DNA of 64,000 nucleotides from Clostridium sp. MCC353 (GTDB lineage Bacteria; Bacillota; Clostridia; Lachnospirales; Lachnospiraceae): the NCBI RefSeq assembly GCF_018785315.1, contig NZ_WQPN01000053.1, positions 1-64,000 of the forward strand, written 5' to 3'. Below are positions 34,018 through 42,734 of this stretch, piece by piece (within the stretch, counting starts at the first letter, position 1; each line of letters begins with the position of its first letter). Below the pieces are notes generated by a model, which saw only the letters and a program-made list of their open reading frames with translations, was not told the origin of the DNA and did no database searches. The position numbers and the translations under genes are program-made.

Positions 34018-34938
34018 TCATTGGTTTTCCAGCTTTATAAGAAGTTCCTGAAAATATTCCGGCAGAGGGGCTGTAAATTCCATATACTCACCGGTTCTGG
34101 GATGTATGATGCCCAGGACGCCGGCATGAAGGGTCTGGCCCTGAAGCCGGAACGGACATTTGGCGGGGCCGTAAACCTGATCCCCCAACAGAGGATGGTG
34201 GATACTTGCCATATGGACCCTGATCTGATGCGTTCTGCCTGTCTCCAACCGGCATTCCACATAGGTATATTGCCGAAAACGTTTCAGAACATGATAATGC
34301 GTCACCGCTTCCCGGCCGTTTTTATGGTTAATGCTCATTTTCTTCCGGTCTGTTGGATGGCGTCCTATGGGAGCGTCAACGGTTCCGTCCTCCTCTTTTA
34401 TCACCCCATGTACTATGGCATAATATTTTCTTGTAATGGAGTGTTCTTTTAACTGTGCGGCGATTGAATTGTGGGCCATGTCGTTTTTGCACACAATCAG
34501 AACGCCTGTAGTATCCATATCGATCCGGTGTACGATTCCGGGACGCAGCACCCCGTTAATTCCGGATAAATCATCACGGCAGTGATCCATAAGGCCGTTA
34601 ACCAGGGTTCCGCTGTAATGACCTGCCGCCGGGTGCACCACCATTCCCTTCGGCTTATTGATTAAGATGATATCAGAATCTTCATATAAAATATCCAGGT
34701 CCATCTTCTCCGGCTCTATTTCCGGCTCTACAGCTTCCGGAATTTCTAAATCAATCAGATCTCCGGCAGCCACCTTATAATTGCTTTTCACCGCCTTCTG
34801 ATTCACCAGAACGGTTTCTGATTTCACCAGTTTCTGCAGATAAGAACGCGAAATCTCCTCACATACCAGAGAAAGATATCTGTCAATCCGTGTTCCCGCC
34901 AGATCTTCCGAAACAATTAACTGCTGTTTCAAACTCAT
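34018..34938 (-). CDS. RluA-family 23S rRNA pseudouridine synthase
   Basis: A 306-residue enzyme: an S4 RNA-binding domain (about 14-80; DRYLSLVCEEISRSYLQKLV) and an RluA catalytic domain with the catalytic Asp in HRIDMDTTGVL (about 138). HPAAGHYSGTLVNGL and RTHQIRVHMASIHHPLLGD are also typical. Relatives downstream of lspA in Firmicutes are YlyB/RluD-like. The start ATG overlaps the lspA stop (ATGA), so the pair is coupled. Confidence 0.93.
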   Translation of the reverse strand: MSLKQQLIVSEDLAGTRIDRYLSLVCEEISRSYLQKLVKSETVLVNQKAVKSNYKVAAGDLIDLEIPEAVEPEIEPEKMDLDILYEDSDIILINKPKGMVVHPAAGHYSGTLVNGLMDHCRDDLSGINGVLRPGIVHRIDMDTTGVLIVCKNDMAHNSIAAQLKEHSITRKYYAIVHGVIKEEDGTVDAPIGRHPTDRKKMSINHKNGREAVTHYHVLKRFRQYTYVECRLETGRTHQIRVHMASIHHPLLGDQVYGPAKCPFRLQGQTLHAGVLGIIHPRTGEYMEFTAPLPEYFQELLIKLENQ

Positions 34939-35444
34939 TCTCCTCTCTTCTTCCAGGAAAAAAAGGCCAGATCCTCTTCCGAGTATTTGAAAAATAACAA
35001 TACCAGCAATAACGCCGTTGCGATGGTCACATAACAGTCTGCAATGTTGAAAATCGGGAAGTTAATCAATTTGAAATAGAGAAAATCCACAACATATCCC
35101 TGTCTTACCCGGTCAATCATATTGCCCACAGCTCCCGATAAGATCAGCATCATACAGATCTCCAGAGGCAGATATTTTTTCTCAGCCGGCAGTTTATAGA
35201 GGGTATAAGCCACTAAAGCGGCGACAACAACCGCCACAAGGAAAAAGAAGCCCTGTTTTCCGGAAAGCATCCCCCATGCCGCGCCGTCATTAGTTGAATA
35301 ATGCAGTTCAAATACTCCGTCCCATAATACAAAAGGCGGATTGGGCGACAAATGTAAAACCGCCATCCATTTGGTCCACTGGTCAAATGCCACAGCTATA
35401 ACGGTGCCCAGCAAAAACCATATTATATGTTTTCTTTTCTCCAT
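34935..35444 (-). CDS. lspA: Lipoprotein signal peptidase II
   Basis: A 169-residue inner membrane aspartic protease with four TM helices that removes lipoprotein signal peptides. Catalytic Asp residues are in GNMIDRVRQGYVVDF and FNIADCYVTI. N-terminal FDQWTKWMAV also fits. AAGGAG lies 8 bases before the ATG. Substrates in this window include the carboxypeptidase at 39921, which has a lipobox-like Cys. Confidence 0.97.
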   Translation of the reverse strand: MEKRKHIIWFLLGTVIAVAFDQWTKWMAVLHLSPNPPFVLWDGVFELHYSTNDGAAWGMLSGKQGFFFLVAVVVAALVAYTLYKLPAEKKYLPLEICMMLILSGAVGNMIDRVRQGYVVDFLYFKLINFPIFNIADCYVTIATALLLVLLFFKYSEEDLAFFSWKKRGE

Positions 35445-35456
35445 GATAATAACTCC

Positions 35457-36545
35457 TTATTCAGTAATATATTCCAGCCCGGACTTCATCTCTTTTTCTG
35501 TAACAGAACGGTCCACATAGGCAGAGCCAATGCTGTTTAACAGAATGAATTTAATGACGCCGGCTTCCATCTTTTTATCATTTTTCGTAGCCTCTATCAC
35601 TTTGTCAGGATCCAGGGCGGAAACACCGGTGGGAAGCCGGAAATACTTCAATATACTGCGAAGCTGCTCCACCTCTTCTGATGAGATCAGCCCGCGGACT
35701 GCTGAGATATGGGCCGCGGCCAGACATCCAACCGCCACACAATGTCCATGCAGCATCTGAAAATTCATCAGTTTTTCAATGGCGTGTCCCAGCGTATGGC
35801 CGAAGTTCAGAAGCGCCCGTTCCCCTTTTTCCTTAGGATCCCCCTCTACAACCTCTTTCTTGATCAGGTTGCTGATATGGATCATCTTTTCACATACAGT
35901 GAGATCACGATTTTGAATCAGTTTTGCATGTTCTGACAGCCATGCATAGTATTCCCTGTCTTTAATCAGGCCATGCTTAATAATCTCCCCCATACCCGAA
36001 GCAAATTGTTCTTCCGGCAGCGTGAGCAGTGTCTGTATATTGGTATAAACCAGTTTGGGCATATGGAACGCCCCCACCATGTTCTTGTAAGCGTCGAAAT
36101 CCACACCCGTTTTACCGCCGATACTGCTGTCTACCTGGGAAAGCAGCGTTGTGGGAATCTGTATGAAGTCCACCCCACGCAGATAAGTTGCAGCGCAGAA
36201 ACCACATAAATCCCCCACCACGCCGCCGCCTAAAGCGATCAGCATATCATTGCGGTCGTAATGGAGCCGGATCAGATGGGTATATAATTCCCTTACCGTA
36301 TCCAGGTTTTTGTGTTCTTCTCCAGCCGGAAAGACAAAAGAATGAACCTCTTTACCGCATTCTTTTAAAATCTCCGTCACCTCATCCAGATAAAGGCCGG
36401 CCACATTGGTATCCGTAACAATACAGAGTTTTTTCCCAAAAGTGCCGAGTTTAGCAGCCTCTTCTTTCAGTTTTCCAAAAGAGGACTCCAATATAATATC
36501 ATAGACAGGGGTTCCATTCATATGGACAGTCATTAATTCAGACAT
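35457..36545 (-). CDS. aroB: 3-dehydroquinate synthase
   Basis: A 362-residue shikimate-pathway enzyme converting DAHP to 3-dehydroquinate with NAD and a divalent metal. The NAD-binding GGGVVGDLCGFCAATYLRG segment is at about 97-115; metal ligands are Glu in EIIKHGLI and His in HTLGHAIE and HGHCVAVG. ATG 36545 was chosen because GAGGTG lies 7 bases upstream; the GTG at 36554 overlaps it. Gap to lspA is 12 bases, so aroB-lspA-rluA form an operon. No other aro gene is adjacent. Confidence 0.96.
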   Translation of the reverse strand: MSELMTVHMNGTPVYDIILESSFGKLKEEAAKLGTFGKKLCIVTDTNVAGLYLDEVTEILKECGKEVHSFVFPAGEEHKNLDTVRELYTHLIRLHYDRNDMLIALGGGVVGDLCGFCAATYLRGVDFIQIPTTLLSQVDSSIGGKTGVDFDAYKNMVGAFHMPKLVYTNIQTLLTLPEEQFASGMGEIIKHGLIKDREYYAWLSEHAKLIQNRDLTVCEKMIHISNLIKKEVVEGDPKEKGERALLNFGHTLGHAIEKLMNFQMLHGHCVAVGCLAAAHISAVRGLISSEEVEQLRSILKYFRLPTGVSALDPDKVIEATKNDKKMEAGVIKFILLNSIGSAYVDRSVTEKEMKSGLEYITE

Positions 36546-36620
36546 AATAAACACCTCATTTTTCTGTAGAATAAAACCGTTGGGTGGAACAGGAAAAAAT
36601 CTTCCTATGGAATAAAGAAA

Positions 36621-36639
36621 CAGGGCGCAAAAGGCCCTG
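36621..36639 (-). terminator. Terminator after sepF
   Basis: CAGGGC at 36621-36626 pairs with GCCCTG at 36634-36639, and the minus strand continues TTTCTTTATT. It separates sepF from aroB. Confidence 0.8.
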
Positions 36640-36662
36640 ATCTCTCATAAACCATTCAATTG

Positions 36663-37172
36663 TTATAAGCGAAAGTTAAGACCGGATACATCCAAAGTCC
36701 CATTATTCAAAAGGTCGGTAAAATCTCCCGACAGCTCCACGGATTCCGGCGTTGCGATAAATATGTAATTGGAGATCTTTTGAAGATTTCCGTTCATAGA
36801 ATAGGTTGCTCCTGAAGTAAAGTCAATGATTCTCTGGGCAATCTCCATATGCAGTCCTTCCATATTCAGCACAACTGCTTTACCGGCCAAAAGATAATCA
36901 CAGATTTCTCTGGCATCTTCAATGGAAGTTGGTTTAATCAGGGATACTTCCATCCCTCGTTTCATCGGAACCACTTTATTGGAACGGCCTAAAAAGCGGG
37001 GTTTTGCCGGTTCGGGAAGGTCATCGCCGTCATCGTAATAATCGTCTTCCCTCTTATTGAAAATGCCTCTTTTTACCGTTTTATCGTCATCGTATTCATC
37101 ATCTAAAAAATAGTCATCATCTTCTCTATCGTTTAAACGCATTGTGTCCATAATCTTTCCTAAAAGACTCAT
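36663..37172 (-). CDS. sepF: Cell division protein SepF
   Basis: A 169-residue protein. The amphipathic N-terminal helix MSLLGKIMDTMRLN would anchor it to the membrane; an acidic linker (about 15-65) leads to the SepF core (about 74-165; LIKPTSIEDAREICDYLLAG). SepF tethers and aligns FtsZ filaments. It is the last gene of a three-gene run with the HlyD-like gene and yggS, 20 bases after yggS. Confidence 0.95.
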   Translation of the reverse strand: MSLLGKIMDTMRLNDREDDDYFLDDEYDDDKTVKRGIFNKREDDYYDDGDDLPEPAKPRFLGRSNKVVPMKRGMEVSLIKPTSIEDAREICDYLLAGKAVVLNMEGLHMEIAQRIIDFTSGATYSMNGNLQKISNYIFIATPESVELSGDFTDLLNNGTLDVSGLNFRL

Positions 37173-37192
37173 ATACCTTTACCTCTCTACTC

Positions 37193-37873
37193 TTATCTTG
37201 CGCCGAAAATACCGGTGCCAACTCTTACCATGGTTGCGCCCTCCTCAACGGCTACTTCATAGTCGCCTGTCATTCCCATTGAGAGCACACTCATAGTAAC
37301 ATTATCAATGTTTTTACTTTTCATGTCAACATAAAATTGATTTAATTTTCTAAAAATTTCGCGATTTTCTTCTGCATCTTCGACAAACGGAGCAATTGTC
37401 ATAAGGCCGCATATCTTAACATGGGGATAATTTTTAATTTCTCTGACGGCAGCTTCCACATCCTCCATATAAAAGCCGTATTTGCTCTCCTCGCGGGCTG
37501 CGTTGACCTCTAAGAGTATAGGAACTATCCTGCTTTTTTTACCGGCTTCCTCCTCTATTTGGGATGCCAGTCTGAGAGAATCCACAGAGTGGATCAGGCA
37601 GGCTTTATCAATCACTTGTTTAACTTTATTTCTCTGGAGATGGCCGATCATATGCCATCTGAAATCATCCGGAAACTGAACGGATTTTTCCAGAATCTCC
37701 TGTACTTTATTCTCTCCGAAATCCCTGATTCCGGCCTCTGCGGCCTCCTTAATCATGGATACCGGTTTTGTCTTGCTCACTGCAATCAGCGTAACTTCTT
37801 CCGGGTTTCTTCCGCTGCGGCGGCAGGCCTCTTCAATCCGTTTCGTTACCTGGGTTATATTCTCTGCAACCAT
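37193..37873 (-). CDS. yggS: YggS-family PLP homeostasis protein
   Basis: A 226-residue fold-type III PLP protein (YlmE in Bacillus). LIAVSKTKPVSMIKEAAEAG carries the PLP Lys and FGENKVQEILEK, WHMIGHLQRNKVK and LSMGMTGDYEVAVEEGATMV complete the family pattern. It buffers PLP. ATG 37873 was chosen because AGGAGA is 9 bases upstream; a GTG at 37882 is too close to that site. Gap to the HlyD-like gene is 13 bases and to sepF 20. Confidence 0.95.
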   Translation of the reverse strand: MVAENITQVTKRIEEACRRSGRNPEEVTLIAVSKTKPVSMIKEAAEAGIRDFGENKVQEILEKSVQFPDDFRWHMIGHLQRNKVKQVIDKACLIHSVDSLRLASQIEEEAGKKSRIVPILLEVNAAREESKYGFYMEDVEAAVREIKNYPHVKICGLMTIAPFVEDAEENREIFRKLNQFYVDMKSKNIDNVTMSVLSMGMTGDYEVAVEEGATMVRVGTGIFGAR

Positions 37874-37886
37874 TCTTTTCACTCTC

Positions 37887-39287
37887 CTATTGATAGATTA
37901 GCACGCCTTCGCCTTCGATAATATCCGCATCCAAAACGATATGGTCATAGACGGACAGGCCGTAATTCATATTTTTCTTCACCGTACAGTACTCATCATT
38001 GGAATCTAAAGTTTCTATCTGCTTAAATACGGCATAACCCTTATTAATGTTATATACGCCTTCTAAGGATGCGGTCTGGCCCACCTGATAGCGCTCGGTT
38101 GAATTGGGCTTTACGATATAATCCCCTGCCGCAAATGCGGCCCCCTGGCCTGAATCAATATAATAATATTCTTCCGTCGCATAATAAAGAGTGGTTGGAA
38201 CGAAAACAGCCGAAGTTCCGGTTTCTCCATAAGTCTCTTTAAAGAAGCCTGTTTCCGAACTGTCGCCGCCTTTGGTCAGATATTCTGCCGGAACCAGGTA
38301 AAAATCTTTTTTTGTAATGGCGCTGACAGGAATTTTAAGACCTGAAACTTTATCCGACAAGATTTCAAAATCGATATAGCGGTCCGACACAAATTCCACC
38401 ATATACTTATCAAAATCCAGCTTACCGTATGGTTTTCCATCTGTTCCCATGATCTGTGAATATGCGCCTGAGGTGATTAAATCGTGGCCGGTAAAAGAAA
38501 CCTGCAGGCTTTTTTTATCCGCATATTGAATTATGTCCTCTTCTGTCAATGGAAATACCAGCGACCAGGAATCAGATGTTATCACTTTATAAACCGGAGC
38601 GTCTTTATCGATCAGGCCGGTCTTTGTAATTGCTTTTGAATAATTCGCACGGTCAAATACCGCTTCCGAGATTCCGCTTGCAGTCAGTTCTTCATACGAA
38701 TCTATGGCATAGGAAATCACGCCCGCCTGATCCGCCCGCACCTGCTGGAAACTGATGCCTTTTTCTTTCATTAAAGTATCCATATTTTCCATGGAACTGA
38801 AATTCGCATATTCCAGGACCGTGGCTTCTAACGTATATTTTGCATCGTACACGGACCGGAATCTGTCGTCCGAAAAGGACAGGCTGAAGGCGGAAAGCTG
38901 CTTTTTTATATCGGAAAGGCCCTCCGGGCTCATTCCCGTCCCTTCGTCGGCGTGCTCCTCCAGAAAATTGGCCAGCGCACCCGTTTCATCGATGGAATAG
39001 ATGCTTGTCCCCACGGATGCCCTTTTTCCCTCCCGGATATAATAATTAATATAACCGGCCCGGTCCGTATACTTGGTTTTTTCTTCTCTCAATGCAATTC
39101 CCGTATAGCTTCTGTCTTTTACGATACTCCCTTCCACCACCTCGTAAAACTGCACCTTTTCTTTTCTCATATATGTATAAACACTAAATGCCATATAAAC
39201 AAAAATCAAAGCGAATATGATCATACCCACATTGATATTTAAAGGCTTGCGATAGCGTACAATTTTCTTGTTTTTTTTCTTCGCCAT
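37887..39287 (-). CDS. HlyD-like membrane-anchored protein of the sepF operon
   Basis: A 466-residue protein with a basic N-terminus (KKKNKKIVRYRK), one TM helix (about 22-41) and a large extracytoplasmic part with a lipoyl/barrel-sandwich start (GSIVKDRSYTGIALREE, GYINYYIREGKRASVGTSIY) like HlyD-type adaptors. No cognate transporter lies nearby, and its steady position upstream of yggS and sepF in this group suggests a role at the division site instead. AAGGAGG precedes the ATG. Function is not established to my knowledge. Confidence 0.8.
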   Translation of the reverse strand: MAKKKNKKIVRYRKPLNINVGMIIFALIFVYMAFSVYTYMRKEKVQFYEVVEGSIVKDRSYTGIALREEKTKYTDRAGYINYYIREGKRASVGTSIYSIDETGALANFLEEHADEGTGMSPEGLSDIKKQLSAFSLSFSDDRFRSVYDAKYTLEATVLEYANFSSMENMDTLMKEKGISFQQVRADQAGVISYAIDSYEELTASGISEAVFDRANYSKAITKTGLIDKDAPVYKVITSDSWSLVFPLTEEDIIQYADKKSLQVSFTGHDLITSGAYSQIMGTDGKPYGKLDFDKYMVEFVSDRYIDFEILSDKVSGLKIPVSAITKKDFYLVPAEYLTKGGDSSETGFFKETYGETGTSAVFVPTTLYYATEEYYYIDSGQGAAFAAGDYIVKPNSTERYQVGQTASLEGVYNINKGYAVFKQIETLDSNDEYCTVKKNMNYGLSVYDHIVLDADIIEGEGVLIYQ

Positions 39288-39311
39288 GAATGAAGCCTCC
39301 TTCCTTTAAGT

Positions 39312-39340
39312 ATTATAAGAGGAATCTTATAAAAGTTCAA
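39312..39340 (-). promoter_or_regulatory. Promoter of the HlyD-like/yggS/sepF operon
   Basis: Minus-strand TTGAAC (plus 39335-39340) and TATAAT (39312-39317) with a 17-base spacer, about 25 bases before the start codon. Confidence 0.8.
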
Positions 39341-39372
39341 GCATAACAAAGAGGTTCATTTCCCAACATGGA

Positions 39373-39399
39373 AAAAGGGACTGAATTTCAGTCCCTTTT
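39373..39399 (-). terminator. Terminator after the 139-residue ATP-binding protein gene
   Basis: A 12-bp stem (39373-39384 with 39388-39399) with a 3-base loop; the minus strand continues as TTTTT at 39376-39372 into the flank. Confidence 0.85.
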
Positions 39400-39410
39400 C
39401 TCTATGTATA

Positions 39411-39830
39411 TTATAATGAAATAACCACATTTTTCTTAGCATTCTCAGGAAGTTCATTCGCATCCAAGGAAACACTCAGTACAAATGTCACGTGATATTT
39501 TTCACCGATTTTTTCCAAAGCCGCCACTGTTTCCGAAATATCTTCGCCTTCCAGGCAGGACAGTTTCAGGAAACTGTCTAAGAACATCATCTCTAAATCA
39601 TGATCCTGTGAAATAATTCCACAGATAAAACCTAAAAATCCTTCGCTGCAGGTAATCGAATATTCATTCACATTAATAAGTCTGATCTTATTGCTTAATT
39701 CATACATATGTTTTGAACTTTTGTCTAAATAAACGATCGAGCCCTTGGAATCCTTTATGGCTGCATTCGCCTTGTCCAGCAAATGCTTTGTTTTGCCCTT
39801 TCCCTTTTTCCCTGCTATAATCTGCACCAT
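39411..39830 (-). CDS. Small P-loop ATP-binding protein, unknown role
   Basis: A 139-residue cytoplasmic protein with an N-terminal Walker A-like GKKGKGKTKH (about 6-15) and a Walker B-like MMFLDSF (about 80). The rest is too short for a known NTPase class. ATG 39830 was preferred because AAGGAGG lies 9 bases upstream; the longer frame lacks a ribosome site. Flanked by a terminator below and a promoter-length gap above, it seems to be its own transcription unit. Confidence 0.65.
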   Translation of the reverse strand: MVQIIAGKKGKGKTKHLLDKANAAIKDSKGSIVYLDKSSKHMYELSNKIRLINVNEYSITCSEGFLGFICGIISQDHDLEMMFLDSFLKLSCLEGEDISETVAALEKIGEKYHVTFVLSVSLDANELPENAKKNVVISL

Positions 39831-39920
39831 AATAATGTCCTCCTTGAGTTTATTTAATTTGTATAAAAAGTCATTTAATATTAATGTAATTATAGTATAA
39901 ATTAATAAAAAACGCAATCA

Positions 39921-40889
39921 CTAATTGACAATTTTAGAAATTATATTTGTCATGTTTTCATATAGGTTGGGTCGGCTGCCTGCTTTCAGCACCACCGATA
40001 TATATTCCTTATCGGATTCATCACGGCTTGCCATCACAAGACAATAACCGGCCGCATTGGTGGTTCCGGTTTTTCCGCCGAAAACAGTTACCCCATCCGG
40101 TGTTTTCCGCTCTCCGGTTAAATACCAGTTTCCTCCGGACCAGGTTTTGGAAACGGATTCTCCCTGGCTGTTTTTGTAGTCCGCCGTATAGGCAGTGGAA
40201 CCGGTGATTTTTCTAAACTCAGGATATTTTAAAGCTTCATTGAACATCAAATACAAATCATACGCCGTCGTATAATGCTGTTCATCGGACAGGCCGTGAG
40301 GATTAACAAAATGAGTGCCTGTGGCGCCTAAACTTCTGGCCTCCTCATTCATCATGTCGCTGAACCCTTCGATGCTTCCCGCCATATGGACTGCAATGGC
40401 AGCCCCGGCATCATTGCCGGAAGGAAGCATAAGGCCGTATAATAACTGCTCCATCGTCAGTACGTCCCCAGGCTTAATGCCGCACAGGGTAGCCCCACGT
40501 TCCGTGATCACAGCGTCTTCCGTAACGGTAACTTCATCCGTAAGATTGCCGTATTTAATAGCCAGAAGAGCCGTCATAATCTTTGTAGTACTGGCCGGAT
40601 ACAGCCGTTCAAATGCATTCTTGCTGTACATAGCCCGGGCGTCGGAAATATCAAAAAGCCCGGCGGCTTCCGAATTGACGGCAGTATCTTCATATTGGCT
40701 TTCGTCAAATATCACGCAAAGCCCGGCGGCAAAAGGAACCGCCAGATCTTCAGTATCTGTCTGTCCGGCCGTCACAATGGTTCTCTCATTAAAGTCATAT
40801 TGGTTTTCTAACTTCACCTTGCCCGGCGCGCAGCCTGTTGCAAGGCATAATACCGCCGTTAGGCTCATTATCTGAATATAAGGTTTCAA
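39921..40889 (-). CDS. Lipoprotein-type D-alanyl-D-alanine carboxypeptidase
   Basis: A 322-residue penicillin-binding protein of the DacF/S11 type that trims the terminal D-Ala from pentapeptides. Active-site motifs are SxxK in PASTTKIM (about 100), SxN in PSGNDAG and KTG in GGKTGTT. The signal peptide ends LATGC, a weak lipobox, so lipid anchoring is likely. The usual C-terminal beta domain is missing. It starts with TTG (AGGAG 6 bases upstream). It follows mgsA by nine bases at the end of the elongation/division operon. Confidence 0.9.
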   Translation of the reverse strand: MKPYIQIMSLTAVLCLATGCAPGKVKLENQYDFNERTIVTAGQTDTEDLAVPFAAGLCVIFDESQYEDTAVNSEAAGLFDISDARAMYSKNAFERLYPASTTKIMTALLAIKYGNLTDEVTVTEDAVITERGATLCGIKPGDVLTMEQLLYGLMLPSGNDAGAAIAVHMAGSIEGFSDMMNEEARSLGATGTHFVNPHGLSDEQHYTTAYDLYLMFNEALKYPEFRKITGSTAYTADYKNSQGESVSKTWSGGNWYLTGERKTPDGVTVFGGKTGTTNAAGYCLVMASRDESDKEYISVVLKAGSRPNLYENMTNIISKIVN

Positions 40890-40898
40890 TGCCGGCTC

Positions 40899-41294
40899 CT
40901 ATTTATACATTTCTCTCCACTCCATATCGCCACGGTCAAGGGCTTTCACCAAAAGTTCGGCAGTGGCCAGATTGGTGGCAATTGGTATATTATGGATGTC
41001 ACAAAGACGGGTTACGTTGTTGACATCCGGTTCGTGGCTCTTGGGGCTTAAAGGATCACGCAGGAAAATAACGAGATCCATCTCATTGTGCTCGATCTGA
41101 GCTCCCATCTGCTGTTCGCCGCCCAAATGGCCTGCAAGATACTTGTGTATATTGAGGTTAGTCACCTCTTCAATCAATCTTCCCGTAGTTCCTGTAGCGA
41201 ATAATTCATTTTTGCTTAAAATTCCTCTGTAAGCGATGCAGAAATTCTGCATTAATTTTTTCTTTGAATCGTGGGCAATAAATCCGACATTCAT
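40899..41294 (-). CDS. mgsA: Methylglyoxal synthase
   Basis: A 131-residue enzyme turning DHAP into methylglyoxal plus phosphate. IAHDSKKKLM, ATGTTGRLI, HLGGEQQMGAQI and the catalytic Asp in LRDPLSPKSHEPDV are the family signatures. AAGGAGG lies upstream of the ATG. It sits between rodA and the carboxypeptidase gene, a conserved place in Clostridia. Confidence 0.97.
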   Translation of the reverse strand: MNVGFIAHDSKKKLMQNFCIAYRGILSKNELFATGTTGRLIEEVTNLNIHKYLAGHLGGEQQMGAQIEHNEMDLVIFLRDPLSPKSHEPDVNNVTRLCDIHNIPIATNLATAELLVKALDRGDMEWREMYK

Positions 41295-41312
41295 CTCATA
41301 TACCTCCTTAAA

Positions 41313-42431
41313 TTAGTTGCTGATTTTTCTTTGCAGTCCAACATTTAATACAAAGCCCATCCCAATAAAAATACTCAGAAGGGAACTAACTCCATAGCTT
41401 ACAAACGGTAATGGCAGACCAGTGTTGGGAAAAATACCGGTAGCTACTGCGATATTGGCAAATCCCTGAAATGCGATCAGCGTTGCCATGCCGGTACAAA
41501 TCAGCCGGCCGGCCATATCTTTGGCCCTGCCTGCCATAATCAGGCATTCATACACGAGCAGCAGAAACAATGCAATCACCACCACTGCTCCGATGAATCC
41601 CAGTTCTTCACCAATGATGGCGAAGATAAAATCTGTCTGCTCCTCTGAAAGGAAATTACCGTTCTTAACTGAAGCGATCGATGTATTATTAACGCCTTTA
41701 CCCGTGAGCATTCCCGAACCAATGGCCATGATGGAATTCTCTTGCTGATAATAGGCTTCTGCATACTTTTTTGGATCAATCCAGGCCAGAATACGCCTCG
41801 CCTGATATCCCCTTAAAAATGGTATCATTTCATATTGTAATAAATATATAAATAAGGCCGCTAGCGGCGTCATCACCGCTAAGGTGCCCAATATCCATTT
41901 ATAACTGATTCCTGCCGTAAAAACTATGGAAGCGATAATCACGACAATTACCAGGCTGGTCGATAAGTTCGGCTGTTTTAATATCAGGGCAACCGGCAGT
42001 GAGAACAAAACAAAAGCGATTGCCAGAGTTGACGCCTGATTGATTTTCTCCTGATATTTATCGAAATACCAGGAGAAAAATAAAATCAGCCCTATCTTAA
42101 CAAACTCCGACGGCTGTATCTGACCGATTACCGGTAATACAATCCATCTGACGGCAATGCCCTTGCTCTTGCCGAACAATAAAACGGCAGCCAGGCTGAT
42201 CACACAGATCAGATAGACGATAAAACTCAGCGATAATATACGGTGGTAATTGATCAGAGACAGAATGACAGCGATTGTCAGCCCTACCATAATACCTAAT
42301 ATCTGCTTCATTACCATAGATCTGTTCTGGTTTGTTGCACTCCATATGGCAGCAATCCCAATACAGCTCAATACCAGCATATAGATGATGATGCGGAAAT
42401 TAAAATTTTTTAATTTATAGTCAAACAACAT
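41313..42431 (-). CDS. rodA: Rod-shape SEDS glycosyltransferase RodA
   Basis: A 372-residue polytopic SEDS protein polymerising glycan strands in cell elongation. IQPSEFVKIGLILFFSWYF and GEELGFIGAVVVI, FVSYGVSSLLSIFIGMGFVL are SEDS signatures. ATG 42431 was chosen over an upstream start because AAAGGA lies 10 bases before it. It is 2 bases from minE, in the operon with PBP2 and MreCD, which makes RodA more likely than FtsW. Confidence 0.94.
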   Translation of the reverse strand: MLFDYKLKNFNFRIIIYMLVLSCIGIAAIWSATNQNRSMVMKQILGIMVGLTIAVILSLINYHRILSLSFIVYLICVISLAAVLLFGKSKGIAVRWIVLPVIGQIQPSEFVKIGLILFFSWYFDKYQEKINQASTLAIAFVLFSLPVALILKQPNLSTSLVIVVIIASIVFTAGISYKWILGTLAVMTPLAALFIYLLQYEMIPFLRGYQARRILAWIDPKKYAEAYYQQENSIMAIGSGMLTGKGVNNTSIASVKNGNFLSEEQTDFIFAIIGEELGFIGAVVVIALFLLLVYECLIMAGRAKDMAGRLICTGMATLIAFQGFANIAVATGIFPNTGLPLPFVSYGVSSLLSIFIGMGFVLNVGLQRKISN

Positions 42432-42433
42432 AT

Positions 42434-42712
42434 TTAAAAGGTCCTTTTGTATGGTATGGCCTGAATTGGAATATTCGCGCAAAGACAGGGAAGTGTGTCG
42501 CTGCAGCCATTGATTATATTATGCGTTATCTCAAGCTCAACACCGCCCGGATCAATGTCCATGTACTTTGAGATCATATGAATCATATCATCCTTTATCA
42601 TCTCCATGATTTCAGGAGAGCAGTTTAGCTTGTCCGATGCAAGCAGGATTTTCAGCCTTGATCTGGCAATTTCCCCTGAATTTTTCTTTTGGAAAAAAGA
42701 TAAAAGATTCAT
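42434..42712 (-). CDS. minE: Cell division topological factor MinE
   Basis: A 92-residue protein with the anti-MinCD helix (SGEIARSRLKILLASDKL) and dimer domain (DMIHMISKYMDIDPGGVELEI). MinE drives MinD off the membrane to place the division site. AGGAGGGA precedes the ATG. Order minC-minD-minE as usual. Confidence 0.94.
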   Translation of the reverse strand: MNLLSFFQKKNSGEIARSRLKILLASDKLNCSPEIMEMIKDDMIHMISKYMDIDPGGVELEITHNIINGCSDTLPCLCANIPIQAIPYKRTF

Positions 42713-42734
42713 GCCGTTCCCTCCTGTCCTTTTC

